64,000 nt of DNA, taken from assembly GCA_964551735.1 (NCBI GenBank), contig CAZKEF010000018.1:46068-110067 (forward strand), read 5' to 3'. Positions within the stretch are counted from its first letter, which is position 1. Each line of letters starts with the position of its first letter. Positions 37,830-47,372 of this stretch are shown here, one piece after another. Made by a program: the position numbers and the translations under genes. The DNA is from DAOUAT01 sp964551735 (GTDB taxonomy: Bacteria > Chloroflexota > Anaerolineae > CG2-30-64-16). A model generated the notes under the pieces. It saw only the letters and a list, made by a program, of their open reading frames with translations. It had not been told where the DNA came from and searched no databases.

Positions 37830-40800
37830 TCATGGGATCTGGATGGTCGCCAGGCGCAGGAAGTCGCCGGCGGGCGTCGAATCCGAAGTTGCCACCGGCA
37901 ACGGCGCGCCGGTTGCTGCCTCGTACAGCTTCACAATAACCGCATAGTCCCCGGTGGGCAAATCTGCCGGCAGCGCGATGCGGTATGTGTCGGTCAGTAT
38001 CTCCCCCGTGATCCAGGCTATGGTGGGCGCGTCGCCGGGCTGCTGATCGCGCTGGGCGCGCAAGATGCCGTTCTCGTCCAGCAGTTGTACGGTGCCAGCG
38101 TAGGGGGCCGCGCTGGCCGACTCAGCGCGCCAGTACAGTGTGACCTGCAACGTGTCCATTCGCACGGACGGCGCCGCCAGATCATAGCCAAGCAAGGTTG
38201 CCAGGTTACCGAACCGCGCGCCGGAGCGCCGAGCCATCCCTGCAGGCGGCTCGAAGACGTGCGGCCGGCCGGCCAGCGTCACCTGCCCCAGCGTTACCGG
38301 CGGCGAGACTGCTAGGCTCGCCGCGTCGGCTAGGCGCAAGGTGAGTTGGTAATCGCCGGCCTGCGTATCCCGGTTGAGCTGAAGCTGTTGGCGGCCGCGC
38401 ACCACATCCCCGGCCTGCCAGGCAGCGGTTGCATACCCTGACGCCAGGGGCGTTTCCCAGTCAACGCCAGCAGCCCCGGCAGCAGCGAGCGGCTCCAGGG
38501 TCAGCCGCGCCTTCAGGTCCGGCAGATTCCCCACCGAGGCCTGCCAGAACAGGTCGAACCCCAAGCGATCGCCCGGGCTGATCTGGGTGGGCAGCGGGCC
38601 GCGGCCTAACAGGAGCACCCCTTGCCAGGATAGCGATAGCGGCGCGTCAATGGGTAATTGTTCGCTGTCGGCCGGTTGGGTGGGCCTGGTCAGCGTTATC
38701 TGGCCCAAGACCGCGAAAGTGCCGCGTGTGGCGGATCCAATGGCCGGCAACTGCGCAAGCGTCAGCGGATCGTAGACGGCCAGCTTCACCGTGTAGGTTC
38801 CCGGCGGCGTGGCCGGTGCAGCGCGTACCAGGTAGACGCCCAGCGGTCGGTCCGCCTCCGGCCACTCCAGCGGGGCCAGGTGCCGGTCGTTGAGGATGGC
38901 CCGGTCGTCGCTGCCGACAACGAAGCCTTCACTGTCCGCCAGCACGACAGTGGCCTTGAGGCCGCGCGGCAGCGCTTTGCCCGGCTCAACCGCACCGGGC
39001 AGCCGTGACCAGCGCACCACGACCCAGACGGGTTGGTCGGCGGGGGCTTCGGGCGCGCGCGTCTCAGCGACTGTGCTGGTAAACCCCGGCCCGCGGCCGC
39101 CGAAGGCGTATCCCTCCAGCCGCACCTGATCACCGAACGTTGCGGGCGGGCCGGTCAAGTCTGGGGCCAGCTCGAAATCGGCCTCAGGCGGTACGACGTA
39201 CCACGTCACCTGGTAACCGCGGAAGTTCTGCTGGCCCAACCGCGCCCCGAACTTCTCCAGCACCCAGGACGCCGCGCCGCGCGGGTCCGTGTCCGACTCG
39301 AACCAGCGGACCAGGAAGACGCGTTCGCGGCCGCGCGCCAGCACAGACAAGCGCTGGGCCACCGTGTTGATGTCAACGAAGATGTATTGCGCAGGCGCCA
39401 GATTAGCCGGATCGGTCGGCGGCGTCCCAACGGCGCTGCTGTTCCAACGAGGCCAGTAGAGGCCGAAGGGGTAGCGTTGATCCACCAGGATGATGTCGTG
39501 CTCAGGTTTGGTTTCTTGCTGTAGCCAGGCAACCATGCCGCGGGTGTCCTCACGGAAGAAGCGCTGGTCGGTCAGGTCCCCGATTAAGCCTGGCATCAGG
39601 ATCGCGACCAGAGCCAGCGCGGCCGCGCTCCCGCCGATCCGGCCCAGCCGCGCCCAACCGGCGACCGCCAGCCCGGCCAGCAGCAGCCACCCCGGCAACG
39701 CACCGGCGATGTAGCGCGTGGCGAACGTGCTCCGATCTAGAATGACCAGGTAGTAGACGATGAGGGGGAGGAGAGCCCAGAGGATTGCGAATTGCGGATT
39801 GTGGACTGCGGATTGCGAATTGCGTGGTGCGTGATGCGTGATGCGTGATACGTAATGCGCTATGCCGACCAGCCAGCCGCCGAGCAGCAGGGCGGCCAGG
39901 GCCCATATCCAGGGCTGCGCGACGGTGGGATCAAGGTGTTCGCCGAGGCCGTAAACCTGCGCTAACTGACCCAGATAGGTTTTTACGGATGGCACGACCA
40001 GGTTGGGGTTGCGATAGGTTGGGATCTGGCGTAGCGCCACAGGCAGGCCGGGCAGGCACAGCAGCGCGGTGACGATGCCTGCCAGCACGACTGCCCGCAG
40101 CCGCGGCCAGAGTCCGGACCGGCCACCCCACAGGGCGCGCAATCCCGCCCAGCCCCATAGCGCCACCAGCCCAAACGCGGCAGCATAGTGGGTCAGCAGG
40201 GCCAAAGCGGAAAAGACAGCGAAAAGCAGCCAGGGGATCGAGAGTCTCCATCTGCTCCGCCCGCTCTGGTCCGGAATCGAGGTTTTAGCCGGTTGGGTGC
40301 TCGGCGGGAGAAACCGGCTAAAGCCTCTGCTCCAGGATCCGTTCTGGGGCTGTCCGGCAGAAATGGGGCCGGATTGACCCCTGACGCCTGACCCTTGTCC
40401 CCTGGCGTCTGCCCGCAACACTGCCAGACTCGCAGCCGCTAACCAGACCAGAGCCACGGTGTACATGCGCACTTCCTGTGCCTCACCCAGCAGGAATGGC
40501 AGGAACGCGGCAGTCAGCGCCGCGCCCAGGCCAGCCCAGAAGCCCTCAACACGACGCCCTAGCGCATACATCAACGCTATAAACAGCACCCCGAACCATA
40601 GCGACAAGAAGCGGACAGCGAACGCGTCCTGTCCGCTCGGCGCGGCTGAGTTGCCGGTCAGGCGCAGCCAACTATGCAGCAGGTAGAAGTAGACCGGTGG
40701 GTGGATGTCCAGCTCGCCGGCAGTTGCGATCTGCGCCAGCGGTCGGCCGGCCACGTCTATGTTGCGCGCCTCGTCCCACCAGATGTCCTGCGCGTCCAGC

Positions 40801-40865
40801 CGGTAGAGCCGCAGGGCGAACGCAGCAAGGAGGATCAGGGCTACTCCCCAATGCATTCGCTTCAT
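37830..40865 (-). CDS. GT39-family membrane glycosyltransferase with two in-frame repeat insertions
   Basis: 1011-residue protein. The catalytic loop has IWWDEARNIDVAG and HPPVYFYLLHSW. About 11 helices reach residue 420, then a periplasmic domain and three beta-sandwich modules (ending ITGEILTDTYRIALPADLPTGDYAVIVKLYEAATG). Two stretches are foreign: about 152-208, made of GTCAGGGGTCA words plus a REP-like palindrome (SRGFSRFLPPSTQPAKTSI), and about 334-362, made of TGCGTGATGCGTGA and GGATTGC words (HYVSRITHHAPRNSQSAVHNP). Both fall between membrane helices. ATG 40865 forms an ATGA overlap with the preceding stop, so the longer frame to 40940 is rejected. Confidence 0.85.
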   Translation of the reverse strand: MKRMHWGVALILLAAFALRLYRLDAQDIWWDEARNIDVAGRPLAQIATAGELDIHPPVYFYLLHSWLRLTGNSAAPSGQDAFAVRFLSLWFGVLFIALMYALGRRVEGFWAGLGAALTAAFLPFLLGEAQEVRMYTVALVWLAAASLAVLRADARGQGSGVRGQSGPISAGQPQNGSWSRGFSRFLPPSTQPAKTSIPDQSGRSRWRLSIPWLLFAVFSALALLTHYAAAFGLVALWGWAGLRALWGGRSGLWPRLRAVVLAGIVTALLCLPGLPVALRQIPTYRNPNLVVPSVKTYLGQLAQVYGLGEHLDPTVAQPWIWALAALLLGGWLVGIAHYVSRITHHAPRNSQSAVHNPQFAILWALLPLIVYYLVILDRSTFATRYIAGALPGWLLLAGLAVAGWARLGRIGGSAAALALVAILMPGLIGDLTDQRFFREDTRGMVAWLQQETKPEHDIILVDQRYPFGLYWPRWNSSAVGTPPTDPANLAPAQYIFVDINTVAQRLSVLARGRERVFLVRWFESDTDPRGAASWVLEKFGARLGQQNFRGYQVTWYVVPPEADFELAPDLTGPPATFGDQVRLEGYAFGGRGPGFTSTVAETRAPEAPADQPVWVVVRWSRLPGAVEPGKALPRGLKATVVLADSEGFVVGSDDRAILNDRHLAPLEWPEADRPLGVYLVRAAPATPPGTYTVKLAVYDPLTLAQLPAIGSATRGTFAVLGQITLTRPTQPADSEQLPIDAPLSLSWQGVLLLGRGPLPTQISPGDRLGFDLFWQASVGNLPDLKARLTLEPLAAAGAAGVDWETPLASGYATAAWQAGDVVRGRQQLQLNRDTQAGDYQLTLRLADAASLAVSPPVTLGQVTLAGRPHVFEPPAGMARRSGARFGNLATLLGYDLAAPSVRMDTLQVTLYWRAESASAAPYAGTVQLLDENGILRAQRDQQPGDAPTIAWITGEILTDTYRIALPADLPTGDYAVIVKLYEAATGAPLPVATSDSTPAGDFLRLATIQIP
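39783..39862. repeat. In-frame word repeat, GGATTGC and GTGCGTGATGCGTGA families
   Basis: GGATTGCGAATTGC words (39783-39825) run into GTGCGTGATGCGTGA words (39824-39862), inside the open frame of the 37830-40865 gene. Both word families also occur between genes. Confidence 0.8.
40264..40330. repeat. REP-like palindromic element, copy 2, inside a coding gene
   Basis: Plus strand TCCGGAATCGAGGTTTTAGCC, GGTTGGGTGCTCGGCGGGAG, then AAACCGGCTAAAGCCTC. The inner arms TTTTAGCCGGTT/AACCGGCTAAAG form a 10-12 bp stem. It is the reverse orientation of copy 1. Confidence 0.75.
40374..40410. repeat. In-frame word repeat, ACCCCTGACGCCTG family
   Basis: GACCCCTGACGCCTGACCC words directly beside REP copy 2 in the same reading frame; related words occur in another glycosyltransferase gene at 44802-44870. 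Confidence 0.7.
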
Positions 40866-43099
40866 CGGACCTGCACCTGCCCCAACACGATCGCCGCATC
40901 TGAGATCGGCCCATCCGGCCCCGTCACCGGCAGCCGCCAACCGTCGGTCAGGCGATAGAGGCCTACCCGGAGATCATATGCGCCAGCGGGCATCCCCGGC
41001 GGTAGCGGGATCGGATACTCGTCCCGGAACGTCAGCCCTGGCTCCCAGGCAGAGCTGGGCCAGTCGCCGTCCAGGGGCGTCTTGTCGCCCTGGGCCGCGG
41101 TTGTGCCCTCCGGCCCATCCAGATGGACGAAGACCTGGAACTCTTCAGCCAGCCGGGCTTGCGGTTGCCAGTACAGCGTCAGGATGATCGTTGCGCCGGG
41201 CCGGGCTCGTGTCGCTGAAAGTGCATGGCCAACCAATTTCACCTGGCCGCCTAGATCAAAGCTGGTCGGTTGCTCCAACTCAAAGATGGGTGCTGTGGCG
41301 GGTAGTAGACGCGCAGCTGTGATGACGCGATCGGTGGGTCGGTCGCTGGCGTCGGCCGCCGGGAAGCCTGCTCCTGTTGGATCGCGGCGGTCGAACAGAC
41401 CAACTTCTATCCGCAGCAATGTCGGCGCCGTCGCAGTCGGGTCAACAGATATGTGGTAGGTGTCCTTAACCACGTCTCCCGGCTTGAGCAAGGAAAACGG
41501 GTACGCGCCCAGCCCCAAGTAGGTGTCGACCTGACCGACAATCTGCCTGCCGCGCCCTAAGAGATGCACGAAGACCATCACATCCCGGTCGGTTGAGGTC
41601 AGCACCTCCCAGTAGACCGTTATCGGGAGGCGCTGGCCCGGCCGCACGGTCTCCTGCGGCAGCTCGTAGCCGATCACGCGCGCGATGCCGTCGTGATGGA
41701 TGTCTACCTGTCGAAGGTCCGCCGGCGCCTGGTCGGCGCTGAGCAACGGCGGTTTGGCGTAAGCGGGCGCGATGACGGCAAACGGGATCACAAGGGCCAG
41801 GCCTGCGAGAATCGTCGTAAGCGCTGCTAGCCCTATCTTTTGGGCCCTACAGGGCAACCAGCCGGCGAGACCGATCACAGCCAGCACTGCAACCGCGCCG
41901 ATGATAGGGAAGAGCAATCGCCCCTGCGACGCGTATGTTTGACTGGTCCAACGTATCAGTGCGATCCCGACCAGCAGCACGCTTGTTATCAGGATCAAGA
42001 TTGAACCGGTGTCTGGTCGTTCGCCTCTGCGCCAGCCACGCGCCAAACGCCAGGCCCAGCCCGCTAACGCTGCTGCCAGCAGCGCGTCGTAAAGCCAGTA
42101 GACCCAACGCGGCGCGACGATGTTGAACCCGCCGAACACCCCCCAATACGACAGCCGGAAGCCCTCGAATTCCGCCAGCAGGTCACGCAGGCCGAATCCG
42201 GCCGGCCGCCTTCCGGCGATTTCCAGCATCATGTTCAGCCCGGTCGGATCGCCGTATAGCTGCCAGTTGCGCACGTACCACCAGCCGGCAATCGCTGCCA
42301 CGCACGCGGCCAGCGTCAAGCCCCAGCCGAGCCAGGCGCGCCAGGCGTGGCGGCGCGCCGCCACGCCTGGCAGCACCGCGGCGGCTAACACGCCGAGCGT
42401 CAAGCCGCTGAGCTTGGTCAGCGCGGCCAGGCCCAGGGCAATGCCCAGCACAGGAACCTCCCAGCGCGCCGGCCAGTCACGGCGCCACACCACCACCAAC
42501 CGCCAGAGGATGAACGTCGCCAGCGGGACCACCAGGTTGTCGTTGTTGACGGAGGCGGCGATGAAGAGGAACATGGGGTTGAACGCGACGAAGGCGGCTG
42601 CGGCCAACGCCACGGAGCGCCGGCCGGGCGCGATGGCTTGGGCCAACAGGTAGGTCATCATGACCGTGGCAGCCTGCAACAGCAGCGACAAGAAACGGAT
42701 CAGATGCACTGCCAGGACGGCGCCCTGCCAGGGGAACGCTTCCAGGTCGGTGTGCACTACCAGGTTCTTGTTGCCGGGCGCCAGGGGTTGGCCGACGCTG
42801 GATTGCGTGTTGTACCACAGCAAGGTGGGCAGGTTATCGGTATTGATCCATGCGGTAGCCAGCGCGGCCACAGCGTAGTAGAGGGGCGGTTGGCTGCCCT
42901 CTTGTTGCCACGGCGCTTCGATGGTCGGGTCTTGCACGGGCAAGCCCTTGCCGTCGGCGATATGCTTGACGACAGGATAGTGCCAGAGTTCGTCTGAAGC
43001 CTCGAAAATCGGCGTGGTGAAACTGTAGATCACACCGACAATCAAATAGAGGATGATGAGAGCGGCCAGGGGAAGTTGACGACGCATACGGAAGCTCAT
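40862..43099 (-). CDS. DUF2142/GT39-like membrane protein with two C-terminal beta-sandwich modules
   Basis: 745-residue polytopic protein closest in plan to the 23751-25685 product: FEASDELWHYPVVKHIADG in the first loop, QPPLYYAVAAL, and SVNNDNLVVPLATFILWRL after the fourth helix. It has about 11 helices to residue 420, then two beta-sandwich modules (VFVHLLGRGRQIVGQVD and VFVHLDGPEGTTAAQGD ... SSAWEPGLTFRDEYPIPLPPGMPAGAYDLRVGLY). ATG 43099 overlaps the GT4 stop (ATGA), so co-translation with the cytoplasmic glycosyltransferase is expected. Its stop overlaps the next start in the same way. Confidence 0.82.
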   Translation of the reverse strand: MSFRMRRQLPLAALIILYLIVGVIYSFTTPIFEASDELWHYPVVKHIADGKGLPVQDPTIEAPWQQEGSQPPLYYAVAALATAWINTDNLPTLLWYNTQSSVGQPLAPGNKNLVVHTDLEAFPWQGAVLAVHLIRFLSLLLQAATVMMTYLLAQAIAPGRRSVALAAAAFVAFNPMFLFIAASVNNDNLVVPLATFILWRLVVVWRRDWPARWEVPVLGIALGLAALTKLSGLTLGVLAAAVLPGVAARRHAWRAWLGWGLTLAACVAAIAGWWYVRNWQLYGDPTGLNMMLEIAGRRPAGFGLRDLLAEFEGFRLSYWGVFGGFNIVAPRWVYWLYDALLAAALAGWAWRLARGWRRGERPDTGSILILITSVLLVGIALIRWTSQTYASQGRLLFPIIGAVAVLAVIGLAGWLPCRAQKIGLAALTTILAGLALVIPFAVIAPAYAKPPLLSADQAPADLRQVDIHHDGIARVIGYELPQETVRPGQRLPITVYWEVLTSTDRDVMVFVHLLGRGRQIVGQVDTYLGLGAYPFSLLKPGDVVKDTYHISVDPTATAPTLLRIEVGLFDRRDPTGAGFPAADASDRPTDRVITAARLLPATAPIFELEQPTSFDLGGQVKLVGHALSATRARPGATIILTLYWQPQARLAEEFQVFVHLDGPEGTTAAQGDKTPLDGDWPSSAWEPGLTFRDEYPIPLPPGMPAGAYDLRVGLYRLTDGWRLPVTGPDGPISDAAIVLGQVQVR

Positions 43100-44292
43100 C
43101 GCAGCTCGCGATAGACTTCCAGATGCCGTTTCGCCAGCGTCTCCCACTCGAAGTGGTGCGCGAGCTTTAGCGCACCTGCCGCCAAGCGCGACCGCAGGTC
43201 CGGTTCCGTCATCACGCGCGTCACTGCGGTCGCCAGCTTGACCGGGTCATCCGGCGGGACCAGCAGCGCGCTCTTGCCCTCAACCAGCATGGGGAAGAGG
43301 CCGGGGCTGGCACGAACCTCAGCGGGTACCTCAGTGCTGACGATGGGCAGGCCGTGGGCCAACGCGGCCATCAGGCTGCCGTGACGCAGGGAGGCGCCCT
43401 CGCGGTAGGGCAGGACCGCGCAGTCGGTGGCCAGCAGGTTCGCAGAGACCTCGTCCGGCGCAGTGAAGCCGGTCCACTGTACCCGTTCGGTCAACCCCAA
43501 CTCAGCGATCAACGCTTCGACCTTCGCCAGGTAGGCAGCGTTGGTTGGGTCACTGGCGCCGGTCTTGCCGCCGACCATGAGCAGCCGAGCAGGCTGGCCG
43601 GCCCGCACCGTTTCGGCCAAGCAGCGGATCAGCGTTTCGCCGCCCTTGCCGGCGTTCAGGAAGCCGAAATAGGCCAGCAGCCAGGTCTCCGGCCCGGCGC
43701 CCCATCGGCCGCGCTGTTGCGCCCGATCATAGCTGGCCGGCGGCTCGCACTGGATGTTGCTGCCGATAGGGATGGGGTGCAGCCGGTCGCCGAGACCGCT
43801 TTGGGATAGGCGCAGCCAATCAGCCGGATTGGTGATCACTGATGCACTGCTGTGCTTGGCCAGTGCCAACACGGCCCGCCAGCGCAGCGGGCCAGCTTTG
43901 GGAAAGATATATGGGAAGCGCAGGTCGTGGAAGGTGGTGACGATCCGTGGGCGGCGCGGCAAGGCCTTAAGGAAAAGCGGCAGGTAATTGACAGCCGGAT
44001 GCAATCCGTAGGCTGCCGACTGGTACTGGACGTGAACAACCTGAGGCTGCAAGCCGCGCACTGCAGCCAAGACCTGTGTCCACAGACCCCAGCCGGGACG
44101 CGACATGACCGAATGCACTGTCGGCTCGAACGCGGCCGCGGGCACGCGTAAGTGATCGCCACCAGCGTCTACCTTGGTCAGCACATGGACATCAGCGCCG
44201 AGCGCGCCGAGCGCCTGGCTGAGGCGCCGCGTGTAATCGCCCACGCCGCCCTGCATGGCCGGGTATTCGCCGGTGATGAAAAGGATGCGCAT
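43096..44292 (-). CDS. Family 4 glycosyltransferase
   Basis: 398-residue GT-B enzyme. The N-terminus MRILFITGEYPAMQGGVGDYTRRL has the GT4 glycine loop; VVHVQYQSAAYGLHPAV and IVTTFHDLRFPY follow, and the C-terminal half has WLLAYFGFLNAGKGGETLI and the donor-site region YREGASLRHGSLMAALAHGLPIV. A mannosyl- or rhamnosyltransferase is plausible given gmd/rmd nearby, but the sugar cannot be read. ATG 44292 has GGAG upstream; earlier ATGs lack a site. It leads the ATGA-coupled chain of membrane transferases. Confidence 0.87.
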   Translation of the reverse strand: MRILFITGEYPAMQGGVGDYTRRLSQALGALGADVHVLTKVDAGGDHLRVPAAAFEPTVHSVMSRPGWGLWTQVLAAVRGLQPQVVHVQYQSAAYGLHPAVNYLPLFLKALPRRPRIVTTFHDLRFPYIFPKAGPLRWRAVLALAKHSSASVITNPADWLRLSQSGLGDRLHPIPIGSNIQCEPPASYDRAQQRGRWGAGPETWLLAYFGFLNAGKGGETLIRCLAETVRAGQPARLLMVGGKTGASDPTNAAYLAKVEALIAELGLTERVQWTGFTAPDEVSANLLATDCAVLPYREGASLRHGSLMAALAHGLPIVSTEVPAEVRASPGLFPMLVEGKSALLVPPDDPVKLATAVTRVMTEPDLRSRLAAGALKLAHHFEWETLAKRHLEVYRELR

Positions 44293-44307
44293 AAGAGGCT
44301 CCATGGG

Positions 44308-44378
44308 AGAAGGAAACAAGGAAACAAGGGAATGAATGGAACTTGTCTACCCGCTTACTTGCCTACTTGCCTACTTGT

Positions 44379-44389
<11 letters not shown>
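44308..44389. repeat. Word-repeat hairpin, GGAAACAAGG / CTACTTGCC family
   Basis: 44310-44330 (GGAAACAAGGAAACAAGGG) faces 44342-44386 (TTGCCTACTTGCCTACTTGTC), between the GT2 stop and the GT4 start, extending into the last codons of the GT2 gene. Related words at 53687-53774 and 57812-57891. Confidence 0.65.
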
Positions 44390-45416
<1,027 letters not shown>

Positions 45417-45433
45417 TGTCGGGCCGCCGGGGT

Positions 45434-46423
45434 TCAGACGTGCCGTGCGACGGCGAAATCGGCCAGATCCAGCAGGGCGCGGCGGTAAACGTTGTCCGGG
45501 AAGATCGCCAGGGCGGCTTTCGCGCGTGCGGTTAACTCCCTGGCTTCCGCTGCCGATAGCCGCAGCGCGTCGGATGCCCGGACCTGCGCCACGATCTCGC
45601 TGATTGGGTCTTGTGTGCCGGAGCCGTTGGCGCCCGGCTGCTCCAGTTTTGCGATAATCTGCTCCGGCTGTGGGCTGGATTGCAGGAAGTAGAAGAAAGG
45701 CAGCGTGACGATCCCCTGGCGCAGGTCGCCGCCTACCGGTTTGCCCAGCGTGGCTTCGTCACTGGCATAATCCAGGATGTCGTCCGCGATTTGGAAGGCC
45801 ATGCCCAGATCCTTGCCGTATTCGTACAGCGCGGCTTCTTGCTCAGGCGTGGCATCGGCCAGCATCGCGCCGGAGCGAGTGGCGGCTGCAAACAAAGATG
45901 CGGTCTTGGCAAAGATGCGCGGGTAATAGGCGTCCCGCGGTTGGCGCCACTGGCGAGAGGAGAAGAGCTGGCGCAGCTCACCCTCGCAGATGATGCGCAG
46001 CGTATCGGCGAAGAGCTGTACCACGCGCACGTTTTCGGTCTCGGCTGCAAAGCCGGCCGCGCGTGCAAACAGGTAGTCGCCGGCCAACACGGTCGCGCCC
46101 TTGTTCCACAGCGCGTTCAGGGTCGTTACTCCGCGGCGCACCAGTGCATTGTCAATCAGGTCGTCATGCACCAGGGTGGCGTTGTGCAGCGTTTCTACCG
46201 CAGCCGCCATCGCGATTACTTTGCCCGAGGCCAGGGGGGCGAACAGGCCGTAGGCCGCCAGCGCCAGGGCCGGGCGCAGCCGTTTGCCGCCGCTGCTCAG
46301 CAGCTGGAGAAACGCCTCGGCCAGGGGGGCATAGGTGCCGGCGCCGCCGATGGAACGCATCTTGTCTTCGACCTTGCGCAGGTCTGCTTGTACCAGGTCT
46401 AACAGAGTCGCTTCTTTGTTCAT
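45434..46423 (-). CDS. Polyprenyl diphosphate synthase
   Basis: 329-residue trans-isoprenyl diphosphate synthase. The two Asp-rich motifs are DDLID (87-91, HDDLIDNALVRRG) and DDILD (214-218, FQIADDILDYASD); GGKRLRPAL (45-53) and KTASLFAAATRSGAM are conserved around the diphosphate sites. Small residues preceding the first Asp-rich motif suggest medium or long chain product (C30-C50), for quinone side chains or a lipid carrier. The context beside glycosyltransferases is compatible with a carrier role, but undecaprenyl synthases belong to the cis family, so a quinone is also likely. Confidence 0.9.
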   Translation of the reverse strand: MNKEATLLDLVQADLRKVEDKMRSIGGAGTYAPLAEAFLQLLSSGGKRLRPALALAAYGLFAPLASGKVIAMAAAVETLHNATLVHDDLIDNALVRRGVTTLNALWNKGATVLAGDYLFARAAGFAAETENVRVVQLFADTLRIICEGELRQLFSSRQWRQPRDAYYPRIFAKTASLFAAATRSGAMLADATPEQEAALYEYGKDLGMAFQIADDILDYASDEATLGKPVGGDLRQGIVTLPFFYFLQSSPQPEQIIAKLEQPGANGSGTQDPISEIVAQVRASDALRLSAAEARELTARAKAALAIFPDNVYRRALLDLADFAVARHV

Positions 46424-46474
46424 GTGTTCCCCGGCTGCGCGGCCCAGGTCTACGTGATCTGAGCGCGCGGCGTG

Positions 46475-47359
46475 CTATGACTTTGCCAATCCGAAACAGC
46501 GATTCGCCGTCTCGGTCGTGCTGGCGGCTACCTCCGCGACGGAAGCGCTGCACCGTTGTGCCAGGCCCTCAGCGATCAACGGGATGTAGGCCGGTTCATT
46601 GCGTTGTCCCCGATAGGGGTGTGGCGCGAGATAGGGCGCGTCAGTCTCCAGCAGCAGGCGGTCCGGCCGTAAACCAGGGGCCAACGCGTGTAATCTGCGC
46701 GCGTTTTGAAACGTGATCGGCCCGCCCAGGCCTAACACTAAGCCGGCCGCGTAAGCCCGCTCTGCATCGTGCGCGTCCCCCGAAAACGCATGCCACACGC
46801 CGAAGATATCATTTTCTCCGCGTCGCTTCCGTATCGCGGGCCACCATTGTTCTATCTGCCACAACAGATCTGCCGTGCAAGCGGGATTGCCGTTCGCCGC
46901 GTTGCGCGCGTGCAAGATGACTGGCAGGCCGAGCTCGGCGGCCAAGTCGAGCTGAGCGCGCAGGGTGCGGTCTTGATGCTCGTGCGCCACCTTCTCCCAG
47001 TAGTAATCCAACCCGATCTCGCCGATCGCGACCACCTTAGGGTGCTGCGCCAGTTGGCGCAAAGTTCTGAGCGTGGCGTCATCGAAGCCGATGCAATCGT
47101 TTGGATGCACCCCCACTGCGGCATAAACGCCCGGATAACGTTCGGTCAGCGCCAAAACCCGCCGGCACGAGTCCAGGTCAATGGCCGGGTTGACGATGCG
47201 CGTGACCCCTGCCGCGGTCGCCCGCTCGATCACCGCGTCGCGGTCCGCGTCGAACTGGCGCAGGTCGAGATGGCAGTGGGTGTCAACGAATGACCGTTGA
47301 CGGGCGACCGCCGACTGCGCAGGGCTATTTTCCGGCTGCGAGCATCGGTCATCGGTCAT
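46475..47359 (-). CDS. TatD family metal-dependent hydrolase (DNase)
   Basis: 294-residue TIM-barrel hydrolase. Metal ligands: DTHCHLDL near the N-terminus, GEIGLDYYWE, VILHARNA, HAFSGDAHDAERA and LLLETDAPYLAPHPYRGQRNEPAYI. TatD enzymes are 3'-5' exonucleases with roles in DNA repair. The N-terminal 20 residues before FVDTHCH are unusual: the ATG at 47359 lies inside a GGTCATC word repeat, and GTG 47308 (VARQRSFVDTH) would give a standard start. The true start is therefore uncertain. It lies between the phosphohexomutase and prenyl synthase genes, all codirectional. Confidence 0.88.
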   Translation of the reverse strand: MTDDRCSQPENSPAQSAVARQRSFVDTHCHLDLRQFDADRDAVIERATAAGVTRIVNPAIDLDSCRRVLALTERYPGVYAAVGVHPNDCIGFDDATLRTLRQLAQHPKVVAIGEIGLDYYWEKVAHEHQDRTLRAQLDLAAELGLPVILHARNAANGNPACTADLLWQIEQWWPAIRKRRGENDIFGVWHAFSGDAHDAERAYAAGLVLGLGGPITFQNARRLHALAPGLRPDRLLLETDAPYLAPHPYRGQRNEPAYIPLIAEGLAQRCSASVAEVAASTTETANRCFGLAKS

Positions 47360-47372
47360 CGGTCGTCAGTCA
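47287..47372. repeat. Word repeat, GGTCATC family, around the TatD start
   Basis: CATCGGTCATCGGTCATCGG with GTCGTCAGTC (47343-47372) faces TGACCGTTGACGGGCGACCG (47290-47309), overlapping the annotated TatD N-terminus and reaching the phosphohexomutase stop. Confidence 0.6.
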
